Shown here: positions 22,901 to 36,100 of the stretch, in pieces
Layout of the letters: every line of letters starts with the position of its first letter
Position numbering within the stretch: the stretch's first letter is position 1
NCBI GenBank assembly: GCA_015227615.1
Contig: JAALGZ010000006.1
Coordinates: 1,364,001-1,428,000 of the forward strand
From: Labyrinthula sp. Ha
Lineage: Eukaryota > Sar > Bigyra > Labyrinthulida > Labyrinthulaceae
Direction of reading: 5' to 3'
Length of the DNA: 64,000 nucleotides
Translations under genes and position numbers: made by a program
Notes under the pieces: model-generated
Databases searched by the model: none
The model's input: the letters and a program-made list of their open reading frames with translations, nothing else
What the model was told of the DNA's origin: nothing

Positions 22901-23669
22901 GCGTTGAGATGTAGAAGAAACCAAATATACTCATGATGAATGTTTTATGAGGTAACCGCAAATACATTTTTATGAGAGAAAAAATGTTTCATATCAACAA
23001 GGCGCAAGTTAAGAAAAGGATATAGAAGTTCGGGTAAGAAAAGGGAGATATACATCATCAGACTATTGAATCGGAACCAAAAGTTGTTCGATAGACACTG
23101 TAGCCAAATTTAAACAAAAATTAGGATTAATAAATATATTACAATGAAGATTACTTTTATTGAACCATATTAATACAAAATCTTCAGGAAAAACTTCTTT
23201 GACTCCTTCCATTTTCCTACTGCCCATCAACAGAACGAGAAACAGACGTGCTTCTCTAGGCTACTCAGGATTAAAATGCATAGAAATAGTATTATATACC
23301 TCTATAGCTGTGAATTTGATGAGTTGCAGCCAATGATCCTTGCATTTTGCCCATAGATAACGGCCGTCTAGTTCTATTTGAATCTGGCAAACTTTTGCAA
23401 TCTTGACATACTGTCAAGAAAATAATAACCCTTAGAATATTTGACCATGCTATTTTTTTATAGTAAAATTATGGTGTGAACTTAATAATTAGATATTCTA
23501 CCCTTTCCGGAGCTTATTTTCGCACAGTTGCATTTTACGTAACCGCATTAGAAGAAACGAAGTACGAGATATTGCCCAAAAGCTGCACAGCTCGAAACAA
23601 GAAATATTGACAGTTTCTTGATTGCAAAATCATAAGACCGACAGGGACGAACAAGAACTTCCTGTTACA
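19959..23669. other. 3.7-kb interval without a recognisable gene
   Basis: AT-rich. A short open frame at 21648-21872 (plus) begins with ATG and is Arg/Lys-rich but has no recognisable motif or supporting exons. Nothing else stands out apart from small palindromes such as the 7-bp stem near 22652-22672. Confidence 0.5.
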
Positions 23670-24461
23670 ATGAATATCTCAATGACAAATGTAGAACATG
23701 GTATGAAAAAATCTATTTCTTTCAATAACAAAAACTATTCAAAAGAAGACGTAGCACTTATAGAGGGATTCCTAGCGACCTCCCTGGAAGAAGGCCTGCG
23801 GAAGAACGGATGCTATTCAAGGGAAGAAGCAGAGGAGAAACTATGGAGCGGACAATGGCAATACAAGCTTATAGAACATCAGACACGTATTTTTTTTCGC
23901 TGTTTCAATTTGTAGGAAAGATAATCACAAGACACCTGAAGAGAAAAGGACAAACTATATCCAAAGACAACGCAGGTGCACAAGAGTTTTTTTTTATCCT
24001 TTAGAACTTTGCCTTAAGACCGAGAAAATGTTCATAGAAAAAGAGAAGGACTTCCTAGTGTCAAAAATTCCTTCCAAGTCTTTTCTTTTTTGCCTTGAGG
24101 TTCTTGAGGGTGAATATAAAGTAACTGCTTCTTTATCCTGATTTTACAGGGCGAGAAATACGAAGACATAATTGTATTTCCAGGACACGAAATTATGGTT
24201 GGTCGCTTCGAATTTCCAGATAAAAGCGATATATCGTTGTTGCGCGATTCCAGCGTGTCAGAATTTCACTGTTACTTTAAGAGTGAAGCTGTGCAGTGTG
24301 AAGGAAAGCATTTACTGCTCCTGAAAGACTGCGGTAGCACTAATAATACCTTTTGCAACGGGACCAGATACACTGACAATCAAGAATTTGAAGTGCGTTT
24401 CCATGATGTAATAACAGTAGGTGATACCAAGATGAGAGTTACCAGAAAAGAACAATTCTAA
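23670..24461 (+). CDS. FHA-domain protein, four exons
   Basis: FHA domains bind phosphothreonine peptides, often in DNA-damage or cell-cycle signalling. Exons 23670-23886, 23916-23975, 24005-24120 and 24150-24461 are joined across three 29-nt GT-AG introns to give an uninterrupted 234-aa frame. The C-terminal half carries the FHA core: VGRFEFPDKSD, the SVSEFHC loop (usually S-x-x-H-C), LKDCGSTNNTFCNG and a late VITVGD strand. The conserved Gly-Arg, Ser, His and Asn are present. The N-terminal 90 residues are charged and helical with no recognised domain. The frame before the first ATG is open to a TTG at 23622, but 23670 is the first ATG. It is tail-to-tail with the gene at 24699-27077. Confidence 0.85.
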
Positions 24462-24698
24462 AATTTCTTGTTCGCATTATGTATTCAATGAGGAATATGT
24501 GAGAGACTGAATATGTCTTTACGTTTTACGTAGTCTTAATTACCACACAAAGTTGTGATCTAGAGAGGCGATTACATTTTTTGAAGTGCAAATCAACGTT
24601 TCTTCAGAAAAAGAATTGGATATTCAGAATATAAGAACCAGCTTGAGGCAAGCAAAACTGCACCGTCAAGGTATAAATCTATTTGCATTTGACTCTTC

Positions 24699-27077
24699 TT
24701 ATGAATTTTTGCTATATTTAATAATTTGCTGAAACGAAGTAGTGATATGAGGAGAAAGTCTCGGGTCTTGTTCATAAAACTCAGAATCAAAGTAAGTTAT
24801 GAATGCTTGAATAAGAGACTCATCTGCAAATAGTTTGTCAAATAAAGTCGGGTCACTTACGACCACAACCATCAACGTAGGGAACAGAATATGCTTCCCG
24901 AGTTTTGACCGAGGAGAATCACCAATGGCGCAAGAGTATACTCCTTTCTGCACAAGGCACAATGATGTACCGAGAAAAGTTACAAAACCTTGATCCATTG
25001 AACTTCGACATATATACCCTATATTAATCAAAAGCTCGGCGAGTAGCTGCTCAGCCTTTATAAATAGTACATCCTTTAGTTCCTTAGAACTAGTGTATAT
25101 AGATTCCACCTTTGTGAAGAGCTTTGTCGGCGGGAGTACCTTGGGAAAATACTTTGCATACAGTTTAAACAGATCCTTGAACATATGCTGAAACTCAGCC
25201 TTAAGACTACTTGACATTAGTAACTTCAATGCGGGCTTTCTTTTCATCTGGAGAGTAAGGTTTAAAGATTTCAACAAGAAAAGAAGTTGGTCCATTAGGT
25301 TCAAATTAAACTCTTCCGGCGCGCTCAAATCATATCGTTTACGATGTATTTCTAGCGAGAATAATAGAGAAGCATTCACCGACACCAGGTTAAAAAAGTC
25401 ATTGGCAACCAACTCACGTATTAAAGTTCCATTCGAGTGGTTAAATTCGTTATAGCCAGACAGCAGTTTCAGCATAAGATTAGAAACCCGCCTAAGAAGA
25501 CTAACTGTTCCTGATATCGAAATGGGTACCACCGTAGAACTATAATCACTCTCATCAATGCTTTCAGAGGCTTCGAGATTGCCTGTATCATACTTTTCTC
25601 CTCTGAGGGAAGCCCCCAAAAATGAGTGACCATCTTTCAAAATTTTATTAACACTAAAGAGCTTGGTTAATATTCCATCAGCACAGACAAAAGTTAGAAA
25701 CCTTTCTAGAACCTTATCTTTCTTCTGCATCACAATGTACGCTAGCAAGATTGAAAAAATATCAATGATATGGCAAAAAGCATTCAGCAAGAGAGGCTTC
25801 GAATTTTCATTTGCAACATTTTTGTAATTTTCAACTATAGTTGTTGCAACTTCAAACAAGACAAAAAAGTATCCTTCTTTCAAAACAATTTCAGAAAAAA
25901 AAGGTGATTTTAGTGAGCACATAAATACCAACTCGGTAATCTGTAGAAATTTATTGGATAACACAGATTTAGAACTTCTTATACAATTCAATACAATAGA
26001 AGCTTTGATTTGAAAGAACAGACTATCCAAGGTATGCTCTTCACACGAAGAAAAATATCCATCCAAATTTGTTTTCGCAAGGTTTTTGGTTAGTTTGTTG
26101 AAGGAAGCAGAGAGACTTCTTAGTGACTCTTGAATGTGAATAGAGTTAAAAGCTGCAGTTACCTTTGACCTTATATGCAAAGGGACACACTTGACATCAG
26201 CCTTTGTGCCTTCCGAAACCAGACTTTTGCTTAAAAACATTTTTATCTTTCTACGACTCCTAGTCTCGGTGTACAAATCAGCATATCCGGTTATTCCAAG
26301 CGAAGAGATAAGCTTTTCTAAATTATAGCAACAATCTTTTTCCACAGAGGTTCGTTTCCTTTGTGTATTTCTTTCAACCTCCAAACTTTCTATAGCGGAA
26401 ATGGATTTATTCTCCTTATCAGCTTCTGTTTCTGATGAGTTGTCATCATTTTTTGGCGTTGTCTTCCTGGATGTCATGCCAGCTTTTCGCTTTATGTTCG
26501 ACAAGTGCCGTTCACGTCGCTTTTCGCAGTTGTTCATTTTTCGTTCAAAATCCATTCTATTATGCTCTGACATTGTATTGTTAATGTATAATACTTCTTT
26601 TACTTTAAGATTTTCATCTTTTGCCTTCTCCTTGACAGAATTTATACATTTTACTTTTAGGGTTTGAGCTTTGAGCATCTTTCTCTGCAGTTTTTCATTC
26701 TTAATAACTTTCTCATTTTCTTTATATTGCTTACCTATTACATCAGCTCTTTTATTTTGTTCTTTCACTTTTTTCAGTTTTTCTTCTTCAATCCTTTGCC
26801 TATTCAATGTAGCATTCAGATGCTTCTTATCAAACCTCTCCTTCAAATCTTCTTCTACCCTCTCATTAGACTTAACCTTTCGCATATTCTTCAGGGAGAG
26901 GAAACTATACGTTTTAGGTAATGCTAGAAACAAGTTGCAGGAAGCAAGATATAAGTCTATTAACCTCTCTTTCCTTTCCTTTCCTAGTTCGGCAGCAGAA
27001 CATGACGTTGGTAACGTTTCGTTCAGCTTTGATATGTATTCAAGGCATAGGTTCTCTAGCTCGCAGATATCAATCAT
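24699..27077 (-). CDS. Large coiled-coil protein, tentatively SCAPER-like
   Basis: The first ATG gives 792 aa (four more codons are open upstream but start with TTG). Residues about 65-220 are a highly charged Lys/Glu/Arg coiled coil that includes an RRERHLSNIKRKAG segment; residues 300-790 are a hydrophobic helical-repeat region. The pattern of a charged coiled coil with R-x-x-x-L-x-x-I-x-x-x-A followed by a helical C-terminus containing LFPTLM and a late acidic stretch resembles SCAPER (S-phase cyclin A-associated protein in the ER). This rests on remembered motif layout, not alignment. No introns or membrane spans with clear boundaries are seen. A generic coiled-coil/ARM-like protein is the alternative. 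Confidence 0.6.
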   Translation of the reverse strand: MIDICELENLCLEYISKLNETLPTSCSAAELGKERKERLIDLYLASCNLFLALPKTYSFLSLKNMRKVKSNERVEEDLKERFDKKHLNATLNRQRIEEEKLKKVKEQNKRADVIGKQYKENEKVIKNEKLQRKMLKAQTLKVKCINSVKEKAKDENLKVKEVLYINNTMSEHNRMDFERKMNNCEKRRERHLSNIKRKAGMTSRKTTPKNDDNSSETEADKENKSISAIESLEVERNTQRKRTSVEKDCCYNLEKLISSLGITGYADLYTETRSRRKIKMFLSKSLVSEGTKADVKCVPLHIRSKVTAAFNSIHIQESLRSLSASFNKLTKNLAKTNLDGYFSSCEEHTLDSLFFQIKASIVLNCIRSSKSVLSNKFLQITELVFMCSLKSPFFSEIVLKEGYFFVLFEVATTIVENYKNVANENSKPLLLNAFCHIIDIFSILLAYIVMQKKDKVLERFLTFVCADGILTKLFSVNKILKDGHSFLGASLRGEKYDTGNLEASESIDESDYSSTVVPISISGTVSLLRRVSNLMLKLLSGYNEFNHSNGTLIRELVANDFFNLVSVNASLLFSLEIHRKRYDLSAPEEFNLNLMDQLLFLLKSLNLTLQMKRKPALKLLMSSSLKAEFQHMFKDLFKLYAKYFPKVLPPTKLFTKVESIYTSSKELKDVLFIKAEQLLAELLINIGYICRSSMDQGFVTFLGTSLCLVQKGVYSCAIGDSPRSKLGKHILFPTLMVVVVSDPTLFDKLFADESLIQAFITYFDSEFYEQDPRLSPHITTSFQQIIKYSKNS

Positions 27078-27323
27078 ATTCTCCAACAAATCTCAACTAC
27101 TTTTTCCTACTTCCTTAGTTCTTCTGTTGATTCTCCAACTAAACGGTTATCTCTTGCTGGCAGATATCTTATTATTTTGGATTAGTGTCTATATAAGCCA
27201 TAGACTACCATCATGAAATTAATTTTTGGGTAAACAAAAGAAATGATACAAGTTGTTTCTGACACTAAGGCTACGTCAACTCAGCCCCTCCAGGTGCTCC
27301 AAGACTTCACGAGCTGACGCAAA

Positions 27324-30120
27324 GTGCGTCTCAAAGTACTCTCACTCAACGTCGGTGTTCTTTCTCGATACAAACTCCCTACAGTAGTAAAACTTACACA
27401 TGAATTTCCGTCCTTACTGATCTTACTTCAAGAAGTTGGACAGAAAGGTGTTGAAAGGCTTGAAAAAGCGAACGAAAACACCAGCCAGAGCGGAAAAGGA
27501 AGGTAGTTTGTGTCACAATCCGATTCCAATTCTACTGGCGTAGCGATCTTTGTGTGTCAGGAACTCCTTCCGGATGTAACTGACACCTACAGAATGAGCG
27601 GCAGGATCCTGGCTGTCAAGATCAGGTCAAGCAACAAAAGAAAACTTATCTTAGTAAACATGTACGCACCCCACAGTGGACTATCGACCCAGGAGTATGA
27701 GATATTCCTGGAAAAGCTACAAGAAAAGGTAATGAAGAAAGTTAACAAGAGGAGGTTAATAGTTATTGGAGGCGATTGGAAGGCTCAGGCCAAGAAAACA
27801 TGGATAGATGCCACTACCAAGTATGGATTGTCCTCAAAAAGCAACAGGAACGAAAACATGTTAGAAGAATTTATGTTTCAGAACACGATGGACATAGTAA
27901 ATCACAGGCACCAAACAAGAAAGAAAGGACCCAGAAGACATGCAACCTTCAAACCATGGAACAAGCAGATAAGATCATCAGAGTTAGATTCTTTTGTCTC
28001 CAACAAACCCACAGCGATCACATCCTTCAAAGTAGATAGAAAAATCAGCAAAGACACCTGGCAGCATGAACTAAAGAATCACATGGGAATACAAATCTCC
28101 ATCAACCTCACACCCCACAACACCAAGCCTAAATACAACACAGAAAAGGATGTATCCACCTATTTAAAAGCATGCAGCAAGCCCTTCCATGAAGCTCTCC
28201 AACGTAAATTGCAAAACACCGAATTTGAAACCGAAGAGGTGGAATACCTCCAACTCGCGAAAGCAATAAGGGAAGTAGTTGAAGAGCTGAGCCCGTCAAA
28301 GAAACGGAACGGCTTTCACCGAAAGAATTGTGCAGCCGCTCTTGAAGTCATCAAGTTGAAACCACAAAGGTGGAACACAGCCTCATCGGAAGAAAAAGCA
28401 AGGATGTCCAGGGAAGTCATGAATACAGCATTTGCGGACCGGAGCGTGTATCTAGATAAAATATGCACATCTTTAGAAACCAACTTTAATGCCAACAACT
28501 CTAATAGAGACTTTAGAATATTGTAAATGTTTCAAGAAAATAATTCAAGCTTCGGGAAAATAACCAAAAGTCGGAATGGAAATACCGTATCAGTGGAAAA
28601 GAAACTGAAAATGTTGAGGAATATATTCATAATACTCTGAAGTATCCAACTGCAGTGCCAGAAAATATTACCAAAGAAGTACAACATTAGAGCTCATAGC
28701 TTAATTTTGCTAATTCGGCTATGTCTACGGATTCATGCAACAATGCAGCTAAAGATAAGATCTTACACATCATTAGAATAATCAAAAACAACATAGCTAG
28801 CGGAAAACATGGAGTAGTAGTCGAAAAGTTGAGATATACATATGCTCAAACTTTAGCAACTAACTGGAAGGATCTTTCAAAACTACGTCTAGATAGTCGG
28901 ATTCATAGAACATGAATCAGCTACCTTCTCTGAAGAAAAAGTCATTTTCTAGTACAAGGGCAAATGAGGAAACAAAATCCCTAATCTTTTAAGCTGAAGA
29001 CTCCGGTTTAAATCTTCTTTACGGTACCAAGAAAACTCATCAACAAACATGTGAAGAGCTTAGTTGAGGAATTGTTATCATAAGTAGAGGCTCTCGTAAG
29101 CATTGTGAAATAACCCACAAGATCGAAACCCTGAAACTAATGAGTACGAAGAGCATAACATAAAATCTCATACTAAAGCTGCCCTTCATCACTTTCAGGA
29201 AAGTCTTTGCTTAATTCACGCACAGCATTATCCGTCTTTCACTCAGAGAACATATTATACTAAAGTTAAGTATAGAAAGGGTTAGATACTTGTATAGCCC
29301 TGCGAAAATCAGATTAGTTGAAACAGAAAATAAATATAAATCGACCAAAATCCGGAAAATAGACATACAGGGTAACGGTTTATGGCGAACCTTATTTATA
29401 CTGGCATCAGACATAATTATATACCGCCCAACAGATAATACGTGCAAAAATGTTGATTTAGAAAAAAATCAAGTGGAGCCCAAGGCCTTTACCCACGTTA
29501 TATTCCTCTTCCTTAAGAATAAATCTTAAGAAGTGGATCTTGTTCAGCAACTTTCTAAGCTAAAACACTTCATAAGACATGGAATAAACCTCAATAAAAT
29601 CAAAATAATTTGCACCGAGAAACGAACCAAAATAAAAGAGAAAATACCCGGCAACCTGATAAACATGCTTCTGTGGAAGTTTCATTGTGAAAATTTTAAT
29701 GATCTTTTTCAAACCCAAAGATCTTTCAACTGCGATTGAGCTATCAGATACTGCGATGGTACAAAGAGTACCTCAGTAGGAAAAGATCTTGGAGTTTCAC
29801 GAACAGAAAACATAATGACTAACTTTCTGGAAAAAAAGGTTCCTGAAGTTGAAGTCAATGGCCAAACCATACAGGGAGTCACCAGCATGAAGCACCTAGG
29901 AGCAGTTTTCAATACTCTCGGCTTGGATGAAGGGGCAATAGTGATCTAAATGTTGCAGATAAAGATCAAGCTAGACCACTTTCACAATCTCCGTAGATCC
30001 ACTCTCTTGAACCGTAAGATGAAGGAGCAACTCGCATTAATACTTGCAGTGTCTTCACTACTATATAACAACCAAAATTGGAAGATAACCAGCAGCATCA
30101 TGAATTCACTCAAAGAAGTT
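27324..30120 (+). mobile_element. Decayed LINE (non-LTR retrotransposon) with AP-endonuclease and RT remnants
   Basis: A frame from 27324 to 28526 (one in-frame TAG near 27506) encodes an apurinic-endonuclease-like domain: KVLSLNVGVLSR, LLILLQEVG, LILVNMYAPHSG, VIGGDWKA (usually GGDFNA), a NRNENMLEEF block and SELDSFVSN (usually SxxDYxLxS), then a late NHMGIQI where SDH is expected. Downstream, scattered frames keep reverse-transcriptase traces: KAFTHVIFLFLKNKS at the YADD-like site, INLNKIKI, VEVNGQTIQGVTSMKHLGAVF (thumb region) and a K-x-D-H-F-x-N-L-R stretch. The RT part is broken by several stops and shifts, so the copy is inactive. No target-site duplication or poly-A tail was found. Family clade is not determined. 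Confidence 0.8.
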
Positions 30121-33100
30121 ATCTAAAAATGTAAAAGGTGAAATTGACAACTTGGAAGGTGCGGACTTTTCCTCGCCCGATAAAATTATAGATGTATGCA
30201 AACTGATCGACCAAAAAGTCTAAGGCTCAAAGGAACAGGATACTGTCGGCACTCAGGTGAATGCAGCATGTAAAACCATACTTAGAAAAAGTAGAGCACC
30301 AAGCTAACTGAGCAAAGGGATACCAGTGGAGCAATCACTGGAACATAAAAAAAATTGTGTACCTAGCTAAACACGATGAACCCATACCAACTGCCAGCCC
30401 GCTATCTCCATACATAGACCCTTAATATAGCCAAAAGATCAACACTGTGAACTGCCTTTTAACTCACTGACAAAGTCAAACAACTTCAATCTACCCCGCC
30501 TCCCTAATTATTCCTCCAATTAAAGTATAGCGTGAATACCCCTTTTTAACCCCAATAATCCCAAACTCCCGAAACTTCCAGTGTACGTCAAGGAAAAGCA
30601 CCAGAATGGTGGAGCACCAAACTGGAGCCATAAATGCAACTGGAACCACAAGCTAAATCCCAATAAGCAATTAAAACATATTTCAACAACCTTGAATTCG
30701 ACCTCCTAGAACTCTAATGAAAAGAAAAATCAGGAAAAGTCAGCTGAACAATCATAAACTTGAAACATTGCCCTCTATTGTTCGGAACCGGCTAATAACA
30801 ACTGGACCGTCCTATACACGATCATAACACCCCTAGACTCTCGGACAATTCCTCAGTACCCCTGCTAAAGAACATACATCTATTCTACCTTTATCGTTGT
30901 TCTGGATTTGATTTAGATCCAATTTTGGGAAATCATAACCTTTAGGAAAATTAACGAGGCAACAGCTCAAGAAATCAAAGGTTAATGGTGCAAAAGGACT
31001 CGTTGGTCGCAAAACATACAAAAATGAAAATAAAAGAGACGAGAACATTTTTTTCTGTAAAGAACATGCGCAAAACCGTAAGGTTAACCAATTGGATTAT
31101 CGGAGTCAATTGATATTGGTAATAAGATCCCTTAGTAACTAAAATTGTCGTTATAATCAAAAATATAAGTACCACATCGGTTGGTTCTTTTCTGCAAATA
31201 TTTTCATAATGTGATAACACTAGTAGACTGGAGCTCTAGGAGCTGCACTGATACAGATATGTGAAGCTGCAAAATGGTGAATCGTAAGTAGGCTACACAA
31301 AGTAATGCCTTACAAAGTAAATAGATTAAAGAGTAAAGACCAAAATAAACAGAAGTCATGCAGAGAAAAAAGCCTGGTTCCTAGTGTCTTACGTTAATTG
31401 AAATTGCCATGATGTAGCGCTCCTCGAGATTTCGCTCGGCAGCATGCCTAATTAACCGGTAAAGAGGGTCCCCAAACATCATTATTCAAATATGAGAAAT
31501 TAGTTACCAACCTTACAGATAGAACTAATTAATAAAATCCGCCACCAACAACGCGAATTCGTTTCATCACCTGCCGATTAGCACTTGAGATCTTAGAAAG
31601 TGGTTTGGATTTGATATTCGACTTTTTTCGAAACAATGGCCTTGCAAGTAACTGTTTGAGTCTACAAAGATTGTATACTCGGAAAACTTAACAAGTGTTA
31701 GCGATACTCCTAGGAGTTGACAAGTCTAAAAAACGCTATAATATCCAGTGTTATGTACTTAGGCTTTACATACAGAATTACACCATGAAAATCTGAAGAT
31801 AAATATGTTGATTCCAAGACAATGAGTTGAAGTTAATGAAGCAGCTACTGTACAAAACAGATCTTTCTTGCAAGAAAATCAAAAGTTTTGAAAGCTTTGA
31901 TGGGTTATATATACAATACACTTAGTACTGTGCCTTCTGTTCTTCAGTTCCTGTTTTAATTTTTCTTATTCATGAGACTGGTTCCTTAATTCCCAAAAAT
32001 TACTTACAAATATAATAACCTATTGATAAATAATTGGTTGTTGATATTATTTTACAACTATACAAAGATAAGCACAAAGTCAAATTATTAATGGTAATGT
32101 GTTAAAAGATGCATGAATTTTGACATCTTTAGACCCTTTCTTTACTTTATATATGAACCGACTTTTCGTTGTGAAGAGTGCTTATGACTTCTACAGAAGA
32201 TGACTCAAGGTCCCTTCTTGAGCAATTACTTCAAAAGGGGGTGTTGAAAGTATCACTTAGCTGCGGGTAAGTTACGTTATATCTGGGAGGTAATCTATGT
32301 GATAAAACTGAGAATTTTAACCATGTTAATTACATCCACAGAAAATACATACACATAAGGGACATATAAAAGTCTTGATGACTAGGCCCTATTCATAATG
32401 TATCTTCTACATAAGCCTAGAGTAAATCTTGCACTCCTTAACTACTACAATGTTATCCTTAGGAGAAACGGTTCTTTCACTCAGATGTGAAGCGACATTT
32501 TAATAGGAAAATTTATGTTTTCAAGTTAGACAAATACGAGTAATTTGCATCTTGAAAACTTCTGCACAGTTTTAGCACTCCTTTACAGAACTTTTCATAC
32601 TAGAATAGCGTGGCTTTATCCACACGGATTATTCTTGTTCAAATCTTCACCAACAAAGTCTAAAAACATTAGTTTCTCTGGGGCCTTGTCATGTGTTTGT
32701 AATTTTCCTTACTAAAAAAGAGCTTTGTTGACACATAAACAACACCTTTAACTTTTTTATTACATTTAAAATTAGAATAAAAACACAGAGGTTTCTTTTT
32801 ATACATGAATCAAGAAATTTTGGTTCAACAATCATGGGATATAAAGAGGATTTCAAGAATCCTTCAATGCAGACAGTGCCTTGCATCTTTTAACCTGTAG
32901 TATTGAACCCCCTGGGAATTGTAAATATTGTAATAACTCCAGGAAAATTTTACTAATCCAAACTCAAAAAAAACAAATTCCTCCTGCCCAACCACAAAAT
33001 TACTTTAATAGTGATCTTCTAGCTATAAAATGCTTACATAAAACCCAACATAAAAAGAGCTGAAACAGGTGAACCACAGATGAGATAAGGAAAAATGAAA

Positions 33101-36100
33101 AAGGGTTTGTCCTTGTAGCCTAGTTTAGACGATAAAAATGTTTCCGGATGAGACTATTAGTTACTGTACCAATAGTCAAATGTTTCATTTGCATCTTCCT
33201 TAAACCACATCATGTGTTCTCTTGCTGGTAAAGCGAAAACACTGTCGAGAACTTTGTAACTGTAACAGTTGCTTGAAACTATGAAAACTTATATATCAGT
33301 GAAGTAGGTGCACAACTGAAATACTCGGTGGTAGGTCGAGAAAATAATCCGGTTTTTGTTTTCAGTGATGCGATTTCGGCATTTGCAAAAGCTTTGTATA
33401 ATTCCTACCTTAACCCCACCCCTGTTAGTTCTTAAGAAAGGGTCCCATGAACTTCATGGGTCAATTAACAACAATAGTTAATAACGTACCATTGCGCCCA
33501 TCCAAGCCCACATTTTACTGAGAGTACGAATCTGAAAAACATTATTTATCTTTGTAGAGACCTAGTTCGTATAAGAAGTAATTATTTTTGATTCATGGCT
33601 ATGTCTTATTCAGCGTGGAACTATTCTCATGAAGTTCTGAGAAGCTTAAAATCTAAGGGATAAAATCGTTTCAGTAAGGACATCGAGCAAAGTTATCAAA
33701 AGTGATACAATTGTAGGATAGACATCGTTCCCTAGTTTTGAGCCAAATGATTTTTTTTCAGAGAGCTAGAGAGATTATCACAGAATTTTTATTTTTATTT
33801 CTAGAAAGATGCATTGAAGCGGCTCCATATAACCACTGAATACAATTCCTTGAAGCCATATACTTAATAGCGGGTATTAGACCTGTAGACTCAAAAGCAT
33901 GTTCCCTTGTCAAACTTAGGCTTTGGAGAATAAAATTGACCTACTTTCTCCCTATCAAGATCAAGGAAGATATTAGTTTCTCGAACATTAGACTTCCTCA
34001 AAATTAATTCTACAAGGAAATAATTGCTATTAAGTATCCAATGCTCTCTATTAAGAACAAATTTTTCAAATTGATTGAGCACCAAGGCTACTTGCACAAA
34101 ATTGTCTGGGAAATCTAATTGAGCACATATTCTTAGGAGGGGTATATCTCATCGACTTAAACGAAGAGAGTTAAAAAGCAACTATAATATTTATAAACTT
34201 TCAAGCCTTGCAAAGCCTGTACTCTTTGATCTGAAGCTTAAATCAAGCCTTAAATCATTAATAACAGAGTTGTTTCCTCGTGTACCCCAAGTATCTAGCT
34301 CTGCTTTATGGGCAGTGAGAACAATCCTGATGGATTCTCTGTAGTATGATTCTGAAGCAATACCATGTGATATTCCTTTAAAACTCTTTTGTGAAGTTCA
34401 TAAACTGCTCCCCATCGTCTCTTTTACTCTAGAAAACTTATTTGTAACTTTTATTTACACTGCTTCAAGTAGCTCTTGGTGGTCATTTAGCATGGAATTG
34501 TCCAAATTTCTTGAGGTTTTCTATTCCAAATTAGTAATCTTATCAGCATGAGGCGTAACAAGTTTGAATTTAAACTGCGTTTTCACCCACAGACCTCTTG
34601 GGTATGAATCAACTAAAATACCTTTATAAATGAGTTGCATAATTTCTCAGTACTCCTTATTGGCACTAGTGTTGGGTTCTTAACTTCATATAAAATTTGT
34701 GTCTCTAATACACAACGGCTCTACACCACCTTGTTATGCACTTTAATTAGTTCAGTCTCTTCAATATTGCTTATTCAACTAAAATTTTATACCAGTGGAA
34801 ATTAGAGCATAGACAATCCCTCCAAATGTAATGACAAACATAGCTAAACAAGGATAGCCTATCTCAACTTGCGCATCTAGAGGCTGCTGATAAACTACCA
34901 TATTGTTAAAAGGGTGTAAGATTTTCATTAGTATCTAACGGTGTAAGAAGCTCATTTATTAACAAAACTCAAAGAAAGGCTTCTAGTTACTACATTTTTA
35001 AAGAAATAATAGTCTTATTAAAAAAAGAAATTTGTCGTTTCTTTGTCAACAACCAGAGAAGTCAAGTTAATCTCCAAGGAACTGGCTCCATTTAGATTTA
35101 TAAGAACATGTATGTTTACTTATCCCTTTGCATTTAGATGGCCTAAGATACCGATGAAGTTAATAGCTTACAGCGTCTCTTGCAAATCCATATTGCGTGG
35201 TCTACCATTTTCGAACTTAAATACCTGGACCTATGCATGAGTGTAAACGTTGCATTTCTTTACTTGAGATTTAACTCGAGATTGGAATCTATGCCACACT
35301 TCGTCTGAAGACATAACTCACTCAAAACCGTTTATTGCATTGGCTGGAAAAAGAGCTCACCAGAAACACTTAGGCATCTGATTTGATAGAAACTATCAAT
35401 AATTATTTGATAATTGTTATAATTCTAATTGTCAATAATGGAATTGGGGATTTGCTTATTATCAAATGGTTCTGATTTTATTCTAATTCTCATCAATTGA
35501 CTATTAACACAAGACTTGGCTACATTGCGTTGGGCCAAATAGCCAGAGATAATATTTTTCATCTTTGCACCGTATGAAGACCCATATAACAGGCCAAATA
35601 GTCGGGGAGTAATCCTGGAGTTGGAGATATTTGGACCATGTAACGAATTCCTTGAGCGTTTTCATGAAGTGAAAAAGTGCAATAAGAATTTTCTCATTAC
35701 TTGACCCAAAGTCGTGTGGTCCAATTTATTGTTAATGAACAATTGATTGTCAATAAACAATCAAAATTGTTGGGGAATTATCAGAATCATACAAAAAGAA
35801 AAATATGGTCAAAAATTTTGATTGATAAATCATCATTAAATCAAATCCGATTACTAAACACACTGCAAAGCACCATTTCTAGCCACAGTACTGAGAACTC
35901 AGCAATGATTAATGATCTCTACCTGATTTAGGTCTTATAATTGAAGATATACAGATTAAGAAACTTTCCTGCTGAGCCTACGTTTTAGGATTTATTCAGC
36001 GAAACTGATGTCTAGAATTATAGACTTCTGAAATTACACTTTAGTTTAATTCCCTCCATTTGCCTAAGTTTACCCGTAGGAGAGTCCTTATAGCTGGCTT

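Noticed and set aside
26401-27216. Plus-strand open frames (up to 181 codons) across the SCAPER-like gene
   Set aside because: Antisense shadows of a Lys-rich coiled coil, which read as Phe/Ser-rich.
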